This document shows, in pieces, positions 12,061-63,162 of a stretch of DNA of 64,000 nucleotides (position 1 is its first letter; each line of letters opens with the position of its first letter). The position numbers and the translations under genes are program-made. Location of the stretch: assembly GCA_964017195.1 (NCBI GenBank), contig OZ024895.1:12578501-12642500 (forward strand), given 5' to 3'. The DNA comes from Siderastrea radians. Taxonomy: Eukaryota; Cnidaria; Anthozoa; Scleractinia; Rhizangiidae. The notes under the pieces were generated by a model that was not told where the DNA came from, did no database searches, and saw only the letters and a program-made list of their open reading frames with translations.

Positions 12061-12522
12061 GAATAGAATAATTTGTTCTTTTAAGAATAGATGAAAAGGG
12101 AAAATTTGTTATTCTATTTCGATGTGATACGGAGACGCTTGCCGGAATGTGCTAATGGGAGCTTCACGGCAGTCGGAAACCTAAAGACTGGCTGAATCTG
12201 TCGTTGAACGGCTTTGAGATGGTCAAGAAACACAATGACAATAATTATATGATCTGGTATGTACACTTAATTGGATATTTATTGTCAGTTTTAGTTTCCT
12301 GACTAAACTAGAGATCAAGTTCCATACAAATCCTTATATTTTGACACTAAAGTTCAGTGGTCTCCTCGTGAGCCTGGGTATCCTGTACAACAATTGAACC
12401 GCGGGAAGACTACGCACTATAACGAATGTGGAAGGCGCAAAAGTGCGAAGTTGAGAAAAAGGTGAAAGCGACAGGGTATATTACAGCACAGAATCTTTAT
12501 TAGATTTCTTCGTTGCGGTAAA

Positions 12523-13004
12523 GTGTTTTCACAAACCTCGATTCTTATATGCTAATAAGAATCGTTAAATGCTAAAGCGAAGAAGAATAAAGAACGTACC
12601 AAAGTTGAAACAGTTCTTTCAAATTGTTAATCGTATCTGCACACATGTTGGTGTATAGAATTTGAGTGGCTTGCTCAACTAATGGACAACAGCAAATGAA
12701 GCAACAGAGAACGTGATTTGTTTTGAAAGGAAGCCGGCTCTAAGTTTAGATCTCGTGAGCATTGTGCAATGTTTTACACGACATCGGAACTGTTAAGAAC
12801 GATCATTTTCTTGAAAAAAGAGTTAATCACATTCCTTTGTTACCATTGTCTGTTGTCCTTGCAAACCATTCTTATATCAAGCAACATGTACCCAATTTAA
12901 AAATTGAAAGAATAGTTTAACTTTGGTGCTTGCGTTCTTTATTCTTCTTCGCATTAGCATTTAACGATTCTTATAAGCATATAAGAATCAGGGTTTATGA
13001 AATC
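12523..13004. repeat. Fold-back element before gene B
   Basis: About 77-bp inverted arms: TAAGAATCGTTAAATGCTAA followed by GCGAAGAAGAATAAAGAACG and the complement, with about 330 bp between. It ends 380 bp before the gene B start. Confidence 0.85.
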
Positions 13005-13381
13005 GCTCTGGTATTGCGAAACGGTTTTCTACACTCTAAAGGTCATTCAGTATCTAACAGGATGAGTTTCATTGGCATGTCTTTGGGGATCGTTGGATTG
13101 TTTGCGACTGCTGTGTTTTTGCATGGTTGAAAAATAGTGATTGCAGAGGATTGTTCTGGACAATCAGGAAGTGTCGCTAAGGTATGTCGCTTGTATGGCT
13201 TTCTATCCTGTCATTAATTTTAATGAATCGTCGATCTAAAACGCATTTGAGCTTAAAGAAATGTGAAAATTAAAGGCGTTTTGTAGTGTGCGGCTAGAAG
13301 CTTCGGAGTGCGGTAGATAGTTGGAAAACGACTGCAGGACGGTAGCTTTCTCAAGTAGGCCTTTTGTTAGCAGCTTAAATG

Positions 13382-13457
13382 ATGGTGCCTTTGCGAAGAT
13401 TGGCTATCTGGTGGTTTGTTGTTTTGTTCGTTTCATTGAACAAACCTCCACTTATCG
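13382..13457 (+). CDS. Gene B, candidate signal-peptide exon
   Basis: ATG at 13382 opens a peptide starting MVPLRRLAIWWFVVLFVSLN: a basic N-terminus followed by a hydrophobic stretch, as in a secretory signal. A good donor (G|GTAGGT) follows 13457, ending in phase 1, the phase expected before an Ig exon. There is no in-frame stop. Assignment to gene B rests on position and phase. Confidence 0.5.
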
Positions 13458-16400
13458 GTAGGTTTTATTGTTCAGCTTTAGTTTAGCTAAAGTAAATCGG
13501 TAGGTGATGGAATTACGTCATCAACATTATCTCGATCGATCCATCCATCAATGCATCACTCAGCTGGAACTTCAGTCTGACGCCAGATTTAAGCTTTACT
13601 TCATTGAATTTAATTTTAACGATGGTGTCATTGGTGGAGTGTCGCCACAAGGGCAACCTGGGTTAGCAAGCCCTTTCACTGAAAGATTCAAATTCATCTG
13701 GATTCCCTCCGAAAGAGCCACTTTGAATATCTTCAATGTAACTACTGTCGAAAATGGCACATTTTCCTGCGTAGTGACTGCATTTGACAATGCAAATTTT
13801 GCCAGCAAAACGTGGACTAGCAAAGTTCAAGTGAAGGTTTTCGGTAAGCAGTAAATTCATAATCTTTTCATTATTTCATTTAGGTGCAATGCAATACTCT
13901 AATTTTGTGAGTTTCTTTCCGTTGTGAGATGGCTTACATCTCTTTAGATCTTCAACTATCTTCCGAATCCCTAATTTCATACTGAAGAAGGACAACTTTT
14001 TCATGAAATCACTCTGAATAAGAGTATTGATTGATGACTGCCAAATGTACATTTTTGACCAACTAAAAATGAGTACCCGGATGAGTATTCCCATAGTGCA
14101 CAGTATACAATACATTGTGTTGAAGCACTTTCTTGCTGACATCCTGTTAACGCTGGTTAAGGAAGATAAAGGGTATATCCTCTCTTGACAGTGGCTTCTT
14201 ACATTTCACCTATAGTTGAGTGGTTGTTAAGCATACACAGTCGACGAGAACAGTCGATTTCCGGTTTTTATTACATAATACTCTCGTACGATGCAATGTT
14301 TGATTTTGCTGATGTGACGGATAGTGAAATTTTGTGTTGGAACATTTAATTCACATTTTGCTTCTTCTGTCCATTGCTTCTTCTTCCGTCTTGTATTAAA
14401 CAATATCTTGGGAAACTGTAAGGTGTGGCAGACCCATTGTCTCGTTTAGTGGATTCCCGAATTACCAAATGTCCAAATTCTCGATTACCGTACTGGAACC
14501 TTTGACCGACGAATCTCGACATAATCTACAGTCGACTGTGAACCTTATTGACGTAATCAAGACAGTACAAGTACCTGACGACTACAAACTAGTGTCCACC
14601 GTTCACCAGTATTTCACATCAACTGGCTCCAGACTGCACTGAGACCGCCATCAACAACTCAACTATCAGACTACAAAGCGCTCCCTGCGGACGACTTAAT
14701 GGACTGACTGAACCTCTGTCGTACTTCTACTTACTTTTAGTACAACGGCAAGAATAGTACAAACAGTTGCATGGAACACCTGTTGGGCTGACCAGTTTCT
14801 GTTTCTGACCAGTTTCTGTTGGGCTGACCAGAAATCGTTATCCAAAACATCAAGGAACGAACCCTACCACTGTGGCTACGTTACGTATTTATATTTAATT
14901 ATTTATTGTTTTTGTTACTTTGACTTTGTAATTACGCCAAGGATTACTTACATATCTGAGGACAGGACAGGATGATCTGTTGCTACTCCGATGTACAGCT
15001 GGTGGTTATCCAGCTCCAAACATCACCTGGACAAGACTCTCTGATAACAATGTTGTCACCTTCCCTTTGACCTTTATTGGAAAACAGGATAAAGGAGTCT
15101 ACAGATGTACCGCTGATAATGGATTTGGAAGTCCTGCCATAAGTGATGTCACTATTGCCCTTCTAAGTAAGCCCTTCTTCCTTTAACTTATACACCGTAC
15201 AGAGAAAAAAATGTATCTCTTTAGTATGTAGTACCATCAATACTCTTAAGAAGAAAAACTAGAGAACTCAAAAAACTGTTTTGGAAATCAATCCTTTTTT
15301 TCAGTATGAAAGTGAACGCGCTCTCGAGCACTTATACCCAGTAGAGTGGACAGAAAAATAGTGCCATTAAAATGTGTTTCTTGTTTCTCAAGACGTTGCA
15401 CTTGCTTAGCAAACATTTATTTAATTTATAATTCTCGTTTTTCTATGTGTAACTTAACCTTATGTTACTTTAAAAGTATCTGACCCTTTTCTTTTTTTTT
15501 CACGATCTCACCCAATTTAAGCCACTTCACTTCCAGAAATGGAACCTAAAGTGTATAAACTGGAAAATATTTTTTAAATTTGATTTTATTAACTGTTTCC
15601 ATTATGGAGACACTTGTTCAATAACTAATACGTCACACCAGTCGTCAATCGCTTCGGTTTTTTTGTTTAGGGAACAGACTTTATTTCACATTACCAGCCA
15701 ACTGTTGGGGCAACCTAACTGAATTCTGGGAGTAGCCTTACGAATAATAGCGGAGCCAGCGCGGTAGCACGTCAGCGGAGCACCATTGCTAAGGTAAATT
15801 GGTAACCTATCAAGCCAAGAAATTTTGGTAGTGACGTAATAGTCACGTGACCGTACGTCCGTCCGTCCGCACCACAGGGTTACCAATGCACTTCATACAC
15901 TGGATATAACCTTGTCCTAAAAAAAAATAAATCCCGTATGTTTTTTGCGCCAAATCGTATGTTGACCCGCGTTGCAGCAACAAAAGTCTAAAACAAATCT
16001 GTTAATGGAAAAAAGTTCAAAAGAATACTCAGTTGTCTTTTTGGTGGAAGAGGAAAAGTTCAATTTAGGCGAAAAAAATTAGGCGATAAAGTTCAAGCGA
16101 AAAGTTCAAATTTGCCTCGTCGGTTCTGTTCGAACTCGGTCGGCACACCACTTGAGTTCGCAGTTTTTCGCAGCGATTTCGACGTCAAATATAGCACAGC
16201 TAGTGCTTTTTGGTTTTTTCTGTCCACGACCATGGTTTTTACGGTGTTCCAAACACATTTTGCCAGGAAAAACACCAGCATTTTCATGCTGATTAGGCAG
16301 CTTGTTGCGAAGAAAGAAATTAGTATTAAAATTAACTTCGAGAGATGACAATAAACGCTCATGGCCCAGTGAACTAATCTCCGGCTTCTGACGCCGAGGA

Positions 16401-17327
16401 GCCGGGTTCGGTTCTTAGCGGAGTATGAAATTTTTTTTCTCTCTCCTTTTTTTTTTTTTTTTAATTTAACGACTCGAATGAGAGTATTTTCACAAATTAA
16501 TAACTGCCAGCAAAAAAAAAAGGAGGGGAGGGGGGGCCTCTGCTTTTAGGCTTGGCTAAATCTATATATTAGTTTTACATGCAATGGGAGTAGTACAATA
16601 CTGGAGATCAGCATTGCTCCACGGCCGGATCACCGTTACTGCATCGTAGCAATAAAACGCACCCTTAACGCACAAATACTTTACTTCCAGAGAAGATGTC
16701 CAAGATCACGAAGAAGTTGGATGCCAAAACACTCCTCATTATACGGTCGTTGAAGGGTTATCAGGACAGCAAAAAGGTACAAGTGGAACACCCTTGTATG
16801 CGCTTATAAAAGCAGTGCAACACTGATAATGTAAACTAGATTTCATGTGAATTTCGTTACCTCAGCCACAGACTGAAACTGTTTATGCTTTTTGTTGCTA
16901 CAGCAATCTCACAGACAACTGAAAAGTAACAAGCTGGAATTTCATCCACACATGCAAGTTCCAAATTTCCAACCACCGTCTACCACGAGAATGTAACATT
17001 CAATCCCTAACCTCTTGAGATGAGAAAGTCGTGGTCATTATTGGTACAACAACGACAACAATAACAAAACCATTTTTTAGCTGCAATTTTAGTATTTTTC
17101 CAACAACAACAAAACTGCAAATTTAGTAACTGAAGAGATGAAAATAATCTCTTCTTTACGTCTTTTTCTCAAAGAAACGCAAACCAGGTGAGGTGCTTTA
17201 TGCTGACCTGGATAATTTCAGCAGACCAGAGATGTCTGCAATGACCACCTCTCCACATCCACTGCCGCCAATGAAAAAACCAACACCATACCTCAAGACT
17301 GATTACTCTGAAATAACGCATTTTTAG
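13382..17327 (+). CDS. Gene B: Ig-domain receptor with ITIM/ITSM-like tail (possibly decayed)
   Basis: Recognisable exons are a signal-peptide exon (13,382-13,457), an Ig-like exon ending 13,843, a second Ig exon ending 15,166, and tail exons 16,691-16,776 and 17,175-17,327. Both Ig exons end in phase 1, as is usual for Ig exon shuffling. The second Ig domain is strongly related to the Ig exon of the antisense kinase gene at 60.3 kb. Three things suggest decay: an apparent small deletion shifts frame inside the second Ig exon, no transmembrane exon is visible between 15,167 and 16,690 (a repeat fills 15,746-16,571), and the first tail exon reads well in two frames. The final exon is clean. 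If functional it would be a cell-surface receptor that signals through phosphotyrosine and SH2/SH3 partners. The ligand is unknown. Confidence 0.5.
13504..13843 (+). CDS. Gene B, N-terminal Ig-like exon
   Basis: The open frame carries GVSPQGQPG, then FIWIPSERATLNIFNVTT and ENGTFSCVVTAF, the W...L.I.NV...G.F.C pattern of Ig strands E and F. The donor G|GTAAGC after 13843 gives phase 1. Only the F-strand cysteine is visible; no B-strand cysteine precedes it. The 5' edge is uncertain. AG acceptors after 13503, 13563 and 13575 are in phase 0 and the one after 13586 is in phase 2, none of which joins simply to the phase-1 signal exon. Treat the start as approximate. Confidence 0.5.
14941..15166 (+). 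pseudogene. Gene B, second Ig exon with frame disruption
   Basis: From 14,971 the frame reads DDLLLRCTAGGYPAPNITW and RLSDNNVVTFPLT, then GVYRCTADNGFGSP: a complete I-set pattern with both cysteines and the tryptophan. It ends at donor A|GTAAGC (phase 1). Just upstream the expected A-strand peptide, ITYISEDRTG, is present but in a different frame and runs into TGA. Against the related exon at 60,288-60,527, about 11 nucleotides seem missing between these parts. That makes the exon non-coding across the junction unless a different acceptor is used. Confidence 0.55.
15746..16571 (+). mobile_element. Repeat family 2, long copy
   Basis: Same 5' and 3' ends as 1,905-2,205 with about 500 bp more inside. 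It lies between the gene B Ig and tail exons, where a transmembrane exon would be expected. Confidence 0.75.
16691..16776 (+). CDS. Gene B, first tail exon
   Basis: The acceptor is TTACTTCCAG and the donor G|GTACAA after 16776. In phase 0 relative to the last exon it reads KMSKITKKLDAKTLLIIRSL and ends GYQDSKK. One base over it reads EDVQDHEEVGCQNTPHYTVV, which resembles the QDVRFDIEDN start of the gene A exon and has a tyrosine motif. Only the first frame joins the last exon without a stop. The conflict suggests a past frameshift or an alternative splice. Confidence 0.45.
17175..17327 (+). CDS. Gene B, last exon: ITIM/SH3-ligand/ITSM tail
   Basis: After the acceptor CTCAAAG the frame codes 50 residues and stops at TAG 17325-17327. 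VLYADL (Tyr9) is a full ITIM match, PLPPMK (29-34) a class II SH3 ligand, and TDYSEI (Tyr44) a full ITSM match. Spacing between the two tyrosines is 35 residues, identical to gene A. In vertebrate receptors such ITIM+ITSM pairs recruit SHP-type phosphatases or SAP-type adaptors; in this organism that is inference from motif only. Confidence 0.65.
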   Translation, partial: KRKPGEVLYADLDNFSRPEMSAMTTSPHPLPPMKKPTPYLKTDYSEITHF

Positions 17328-18404
17328 AGGCGAGTGTCAATGGACGGCATGCCCCAAATGGAATGAAAAAGGATGGTACTAAATCAGAGAGACTATAGCT
17401 TTTATTTTGACGGATTGCTTAGAAGGTGTCTGAGGAATTGTAGGGTATCGGTGACGAACGCAACTGTGTATGGCACAATAAAAACACCTGATCGCAGTTT
17501 AAGCAGGGAAGAACTGTTTGAGTTTTGTTTGCATCAAACGTTCATCGATCTTTGCCCAGGCGTTCACTTCCCGCTCATTCGACTCGGCGCGAAATTTCAT
17601 GGCGTCACCAAATGTGTCGGTGACGTCACATTTCGCACCAAGTCGAGTGGGGTAGGGGTGCGAGAAATAACGAGTAATTTTTGAATACAACATTGTCTTG
17701 GTATAAAGTGAAAAGAGCTACTTTAATCACTGAAGTTTAGAACTTAAAGCAGAAACAACCGGAGTAAAGAAACAAACTATTGTATTTTATGTCTTTCTAT
17801 CTTAATGGTGAACCATTTTGGTAAGAACCAACTGCTAAAAGAGTCGTCTGCAGTAAAGTATGAAAATACTGCTTCTCTTAGAAATTGTACCTACTATGTT
17901 TATTATTCCTGCTACAATTTAAGGTCCACATTGCAAGGACCTGCTAAAGGAAGTTAACTTGGTATGTATACAAAAATTTTTAAAACTCCTTTTTTTATAG
18001 AAGCTTAGCTATATTCCTTGAAAAGCTATGTAAGACAAAAGCGTAAACAATTCACGTGCTAGAAATTGTGGAATGTCCGCGACACATTCCGCTAAATGCT
18101 GTGAAATAAATATATTCGGCAAAATTTCACAAGAACGAAGAGCAAACATTGGCAGAACTCTGCAATACTTTAGTATTCTTTGGTATGTCAAAAACTAACA
18201 TTTTATAAAAGCTCGCTCATGACGTTATGTTGGGAATTTCAAGATTGCCCTCATGAACTACTATTTGCCAATTTGATTTCGTCAATTTGAGAAAGTTTAA
18301 TTAACGCTTATTTACAATGCTCCGTGACTTAAGAAAAATAGTGAAAGTATACATGTCCTTTGAAACTACCATCAATAACACCAATAGGCTATATGCTACA
18401 GAAA
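17328..18404. other. Spacer between gene B and RTK, nothing firm
   Basis: A partial palindrome near 17,575-17,650 (GACTCGGCGCGAAATTTCAT and its approximate complement) is the only structure noted. The two convergent genes end on either side. Confidence 0.4.
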
Positions 18405-18482
18405 ACCAATAAATCTACACCAGGAACTCATAAGGAGTTGAAACGTGTAACTCGCGTTCGATGCTCGTAAATATTCATTTTT

Positions 18483-18517
<35 letters not shown>

Positions 18518-19607
18518 CACGCACGAGTTTAAGGCGCCAAAACCTTGCGAAGTGTTGCAGCGTTTCTTTGCAAACCTGAATGGATCAATGAAACTGCTCC
18601 GAAGTGAACGTCCGGGAATAAGTTTTTTCGCAAAAGTCGTACAATTATTGGCTCTAAAATGTGGTACACTGGGTTTGACGATTCCTGAAAAAATTGTTGT
18701 ATTCATCGCCCAAAGCAGATTGGAGCTGTATGATTTTAACATTGTAGATGGAGAGTTGAAACGAATTCACAAAACGTAGTGGTTCCAGGTTCAGAGGCCG
18801 CGGACGGGATGTGGCAAAAAAACATGTTAACAATGAATCAAACAACTGGGAAAGCGATCATTCAACTTATTTTGCATTACGTTCTCTTTATTTAAACATT
18901 TGGAGCTGTTTGAACTCAGAGCTACATCGACTGCAGGTAAAACGATGTTATTTTTGTAGTATATAGCCGAAGAAAAAGTCGTCCTTTCTTATTCAGCTTA
19001 TTTAGCTTGATTTTGGTAGCGAATCACTGAAAACGTATGACACTTCAATATTATTAAACGGTTCTCTTCAATTTTACTGTGTTTTATTTTTGTATCATGT
19101 CTTGATATTTCGGTGTCAAAAGTTTTCCGTATAAAATCTACCTTTTGTGAACATTTGTTGATAGTGCGACGGTGAAAGAAGCCGGACTGAAATCATAAAA
19201 ACAACGCTAGACTTTTTTGGTTTGGTTTCACAGTCTGATTTAGTTCTTACCCCAGCGCTTTGCTCCATGTTGTTTCAATTACTAATTTTTTTTGCCTCAA
19301 AAATTTCCTGCTCGGTCTTCGAAACCGGTATTTCTTTTCGCTTTGTCGTTCCTACGTTTGAAAGTTTTTCGGCTTCATTTTCCCCAGTTTGTCGGCCATT
19401 AATCTATGAACAAGTGCGCGAACTTGGTGTAAAATTACGTCACGTCGTTCACGAAGATTGATTGGTCAGTTCTCTCTCTCTTCATGTTCCAAATATGGTA
19501 CTTGCGAAAATTAATAATTACGAGCATCGTTCAAAACCTATATATGCGAGTTACACGTTTCAAGTCCTTATGAGTTTCTGTCTACACCAGAATTAATAAA
19601 GTCTACT
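18405..19607. mobile_element. TIR element beside RTK terminal exon
   Basis: About 95-bp imperfect inverted ends sharing AACTCATAAGG, TTGAAACGTGTAACTCGC and AAGTACCATATTTGG. It starts 18 bp downstream of the RTK stop codon, so the RTK 3' UTR probably runs into it. Confidence 0.75.
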
Positions 19608-19624
19608 TTCATTCGAAAGACAGC

Positions 19625-60527
<40,903 letters not shown>

Positions 60528-60551
60528 CTGAAAAGTGGCAAAAAAACAGAC

Positions 60552-60624
60552 CTGCGGGTAAATGAAACTGCATCTCTTTCATTTACTGTTTGGTTTCCAG
60601 AAATTTGTGCAATGTATGGCGGAA
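60552..60624 (-). pseudogene. Relic of a further Ig exon
   Basis: After an acceptor-like TCCTCTAG the sequence reads PPYIAQISGNQTVNERDAVS then FTR, the first third of an Ig domain. It then ends at CGCAG|GT, 24 nt before the next Ig exon. The B-strand Cys position is Arg. It appears to be an Ig exon that lost its 3' two thirds. If spliced in (73 nt) it would shift the frame, so it is probably not used. Confidence 0.55.
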
Positions 60625-61619
60625 CTAGAGGAGAGAGGCGTTCGTGTAAAGGTTTCTTGTACGGTTAAGAAAAGGTATTTATTATATGTCGGGTAAATTG
60701 CTCAGTTTAACCATTTGATTTACATACCTGTTTGCCTATTTGTTTGTTCTTTTTCCTTTTTACACTCTGCTTTATTTTCGTTTTTTATTATTTCATTATT
60801 CTTTTTTCTTGTCTTTCACTAGTTTTGAGAATAAATCTTCAGTAATCTTCTTTCTTTGCTTTCTTTTTTGTTGTTGTTTTTCTTTTTGCCTCTCTCTGCT
60901 ACTCTTGTTCATTTAATGTCGAAATTTTACCACCTTTGTGTACTTAGAAAAGTTCTACGAGCGTTCGCCCTATGGTAAGATACCTCTATTGGTGATTAAT
61001 AAAAATGTCATAATTGCATCACTGATCACTTGTCGTCGCTCATTGTCAACTTGGGTTAACTAGCTTGTACTTTTAGACACGATCCCTGAGGGAGACTCGT
61101 TGAACTAGTTGAAATATTGGTCGATTGAATTTGCCTTTTTGCCGTAGTGTCAGCCTTATTGCAATCTGTTTGGCGTATTTCAGTTCAAAGGGTTCGCCGT
61201 AGTTCAAAGGGTTCGAATCACCCTCCTGAGGAGGGTGATACGACTCTCCTAAAAACGACTGCGTGGGAGGCTAGGTTCGCCGTTAATTTACCCTAATTTA
61301 CGGCTAAATAACAATTATAAACAACTAAAAACTAACAAGATTAAGTTCCAACGTTTCGGCGACTTTATGATGCCATTATCAAAGAATGATTTGATGAATA
61401 CAGTGCGAGTTAAAAAGAGTTCAGGTCAGACAAACTTCCTTGTTTATGTTTATTTACTTGTTTATGTATCCCCAAATCATTATTAATAGCGGAACTCCTT
61501 TGCGGCCGAAGGCCGCAAAAGTGGAGCCCCATACCCATACTAAGAGGTATGCTGGTAATTTTTTATGGTCATGGCAAGCGGAATGGCTCGCGGGCGCGTG
61601 CGCCGTACATACATACATA
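60625..61619. other. Spacer right of the Ig exons
   Basis: T-rich sequence 60,730-60,910, then unremarkable sequence and CATA repeats at 61,606. No signal-peptide exon for the RTK was found here. Confidence 0.4.
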
Positions 61620-61894
61620 CATACATACGTACGTGACAGAGCTGAATAACGCACTGCGCATGTTCGTTACGTCACTGCTCTCCTCCTCTCTCGTCCCCAG
61701 AGCTGCGATCTTTACGGTCAGCGCCACGAATCGCAGCTCTGGGTTGTGGAATGTGAATGAGTTACTGAATGAGTCAGTTTCTTGTTAATTGTGTTCGAAA
61801 AGGACAATAAATTGTGGAATATTTTGTTCTTAATGCCGATTTAGTGCTGGGAAATGTTAAAAGAAGAATTCGGTGTCTTTGGCGATATCATTAA

Positions 61895-62225
61895 GGTAAG
61901 TAAAGTTTTCGTTCAATAGAAATTGTGGTTGAAAAGCTTTTTATTTTTAAAAGCTGTATTGCGGCAAGTCGAAGCGTCGCAAAGCGCAGCGGCTATGTCA
62001 CTGTTCATAAAGATACCTTATTCTCTTACAACAAACTTTTAAAATTTTATAATTGGAAATCTTTAAACTTGTAATGAAGCAAGTTGAAAGTTACACTAAT
62101 GCAGACATGTGCTTAATTTTCTTTCAATTAACACCGACCATAGTTTTTGTTCAATGGCGGTGTTGCTCCGTAGAAACCAAAATATTAATTTAAGATGTTT
62201 CTATTGAACGAAAGCTTTACTTACC
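61895..62225. repeat. Inverted repeat with splice donors in both arms
   Basis: GGTAAGTAAAGTTTTCGTTC on the left and, on the opposite strand from the right, GGTAAGTAAAGCTTTCGTTC. Each arm has a consensus GTAAGT reading inward. Confidence 0.75.
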
Positions 62226-62613
62226 TCAGTGACAATAATGTCATTGGAATTTTTGACAGTTTACTCTTGTCTGAAGCGGTGCCACGCTTTTGACAGGAAC
62301 ACCTGTTGTTGTCTTTCTCGAGTTGTTTTCTGTGGCGTTGACAAGCGAGCGATTCAGCATTCACTTGACCAACACGACAAAGTTTAGCCTGAGTATCAGG
62401 CTTTTGGGGAGAAAGTCGTTGTAATTCGCCTTGGAATTCACTTGCCCGTAGACTTCCACATTTAAAGTAATTTTCTTGGGCCAACTCGAAAACAGAGGGA
62501 AAAAATAAAAGTCCCACAACCACTAAAACACCACTTGCAACTTTCGCGATAAAATAAAGCGACTGGGACATGTAAGCACAATTCGTAAAATCTCGTTTAA
62601 GCCAAAATTTCAC
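62221..62613 (-). CDS. Unrecognised ORF with N-terminal membrane segment
   Basis: 130 codons. An internal Met starts MSQSLYFIAKVASGVLVVVG then LLFFPSVFELA, a signal anchor. The rest is polar with six cysteines (KCG, KLCRVG, LACQRH, NNRCSCQKR). The frame runs into AG|GTAAGTAAAG, a good donor in phase 2, so this may be a first exon. I do not recognise the family. It lies within a possible mobile element and could belong to it. Confidence 0.35.
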   Translation of the reverse strand: MKFWLKRDFTNCAYMSQSLYFIAKVASGVLVVVGLLFFPSVFELAQENYFKCGSLRASEFQGELQRLSPQKPDTQAKLCRVGQVNAESLACQRHRKQLEKDNNRCSCQKRGTASDKSKLSKIPMTLLSLR

Positions 62614-62906
62614 TATTTTACCGATGAAAGCAAAATTTTTTCAAACTGAAATAAGATACAATATGGTATTGGCTGTCCAAAAACACACAGACTTCTCTTA
62701 ACCACGCAACACTGTGCTTAACCAACGGGGTTGTTAACCGTACGGGAAAATCCCACAAATACCGGCCATTTTAAATAGCCCGCCTGGCCTGCCCAGTCGC
62801 CAAGTCGGGTTCGCGCACGGTCGCCCGCGTTTCGCACCGCTGACCATTCAGCGTTATTCAGCTCTGTCTACGTACGTACGTACATCGCATTTCATGACAT
62901 TCTTAC

Positions 62907-63162
62907 ATGAGGCAATTTTCCCTGGAAGAGCAGAGACGAAGGAAAAGAGAAGGAGATAGAGATCAACAACGGGAAAGGATGAGAAACGCCACTGAAGAAC
63001 AGCGTCAAGCACCCGGTCAAGCAGAGCGGAAACGAAAACGAGAAAGACGAAGGAACAGTACAGCAGAGAGATAAAGGCAACTAGAAATAAGACGGAACGG
63101 TACTGAAGAACAACGCCAGAGGAAAACTGAGAGACGCCGACAGAGAACTGTAAACATGTCGG
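62907..63162 (+). pseudogene. Arg/Glu-rich repeat coding remnant
   Basis: The frame from ATG 62907 reads MRQFSLEEQRRRKREGDRDQ, NATEEQRQ, RERRRNSTAERQ and NGTEEQRQRKTERRRQR, with one in-frame TAA at 63,072 and a possible donor at 63,163. The repeating N-x-T-x-E-(E)-x-R pattern resembles basic N-terminal regions of some Helitron-type and other mobile-element proteins. Identity is uncertain. Confidence 0.4.

Larger units (their letters stand above)
61620..62882. mobile_element. Possible TIR element at right side
   Basis: GACAGAGCTGAATAACGC preceded by ACGTACGT at 61,627-61,653 recurs inverted at 62,846-62,880. Within it an inverted pair GGTAAGTAAAG...TTCAATAGAAA lies at 61,895 and 62,225. It contains the - strand ORF at 62,221-62,613. 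Confidence 0.5.
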
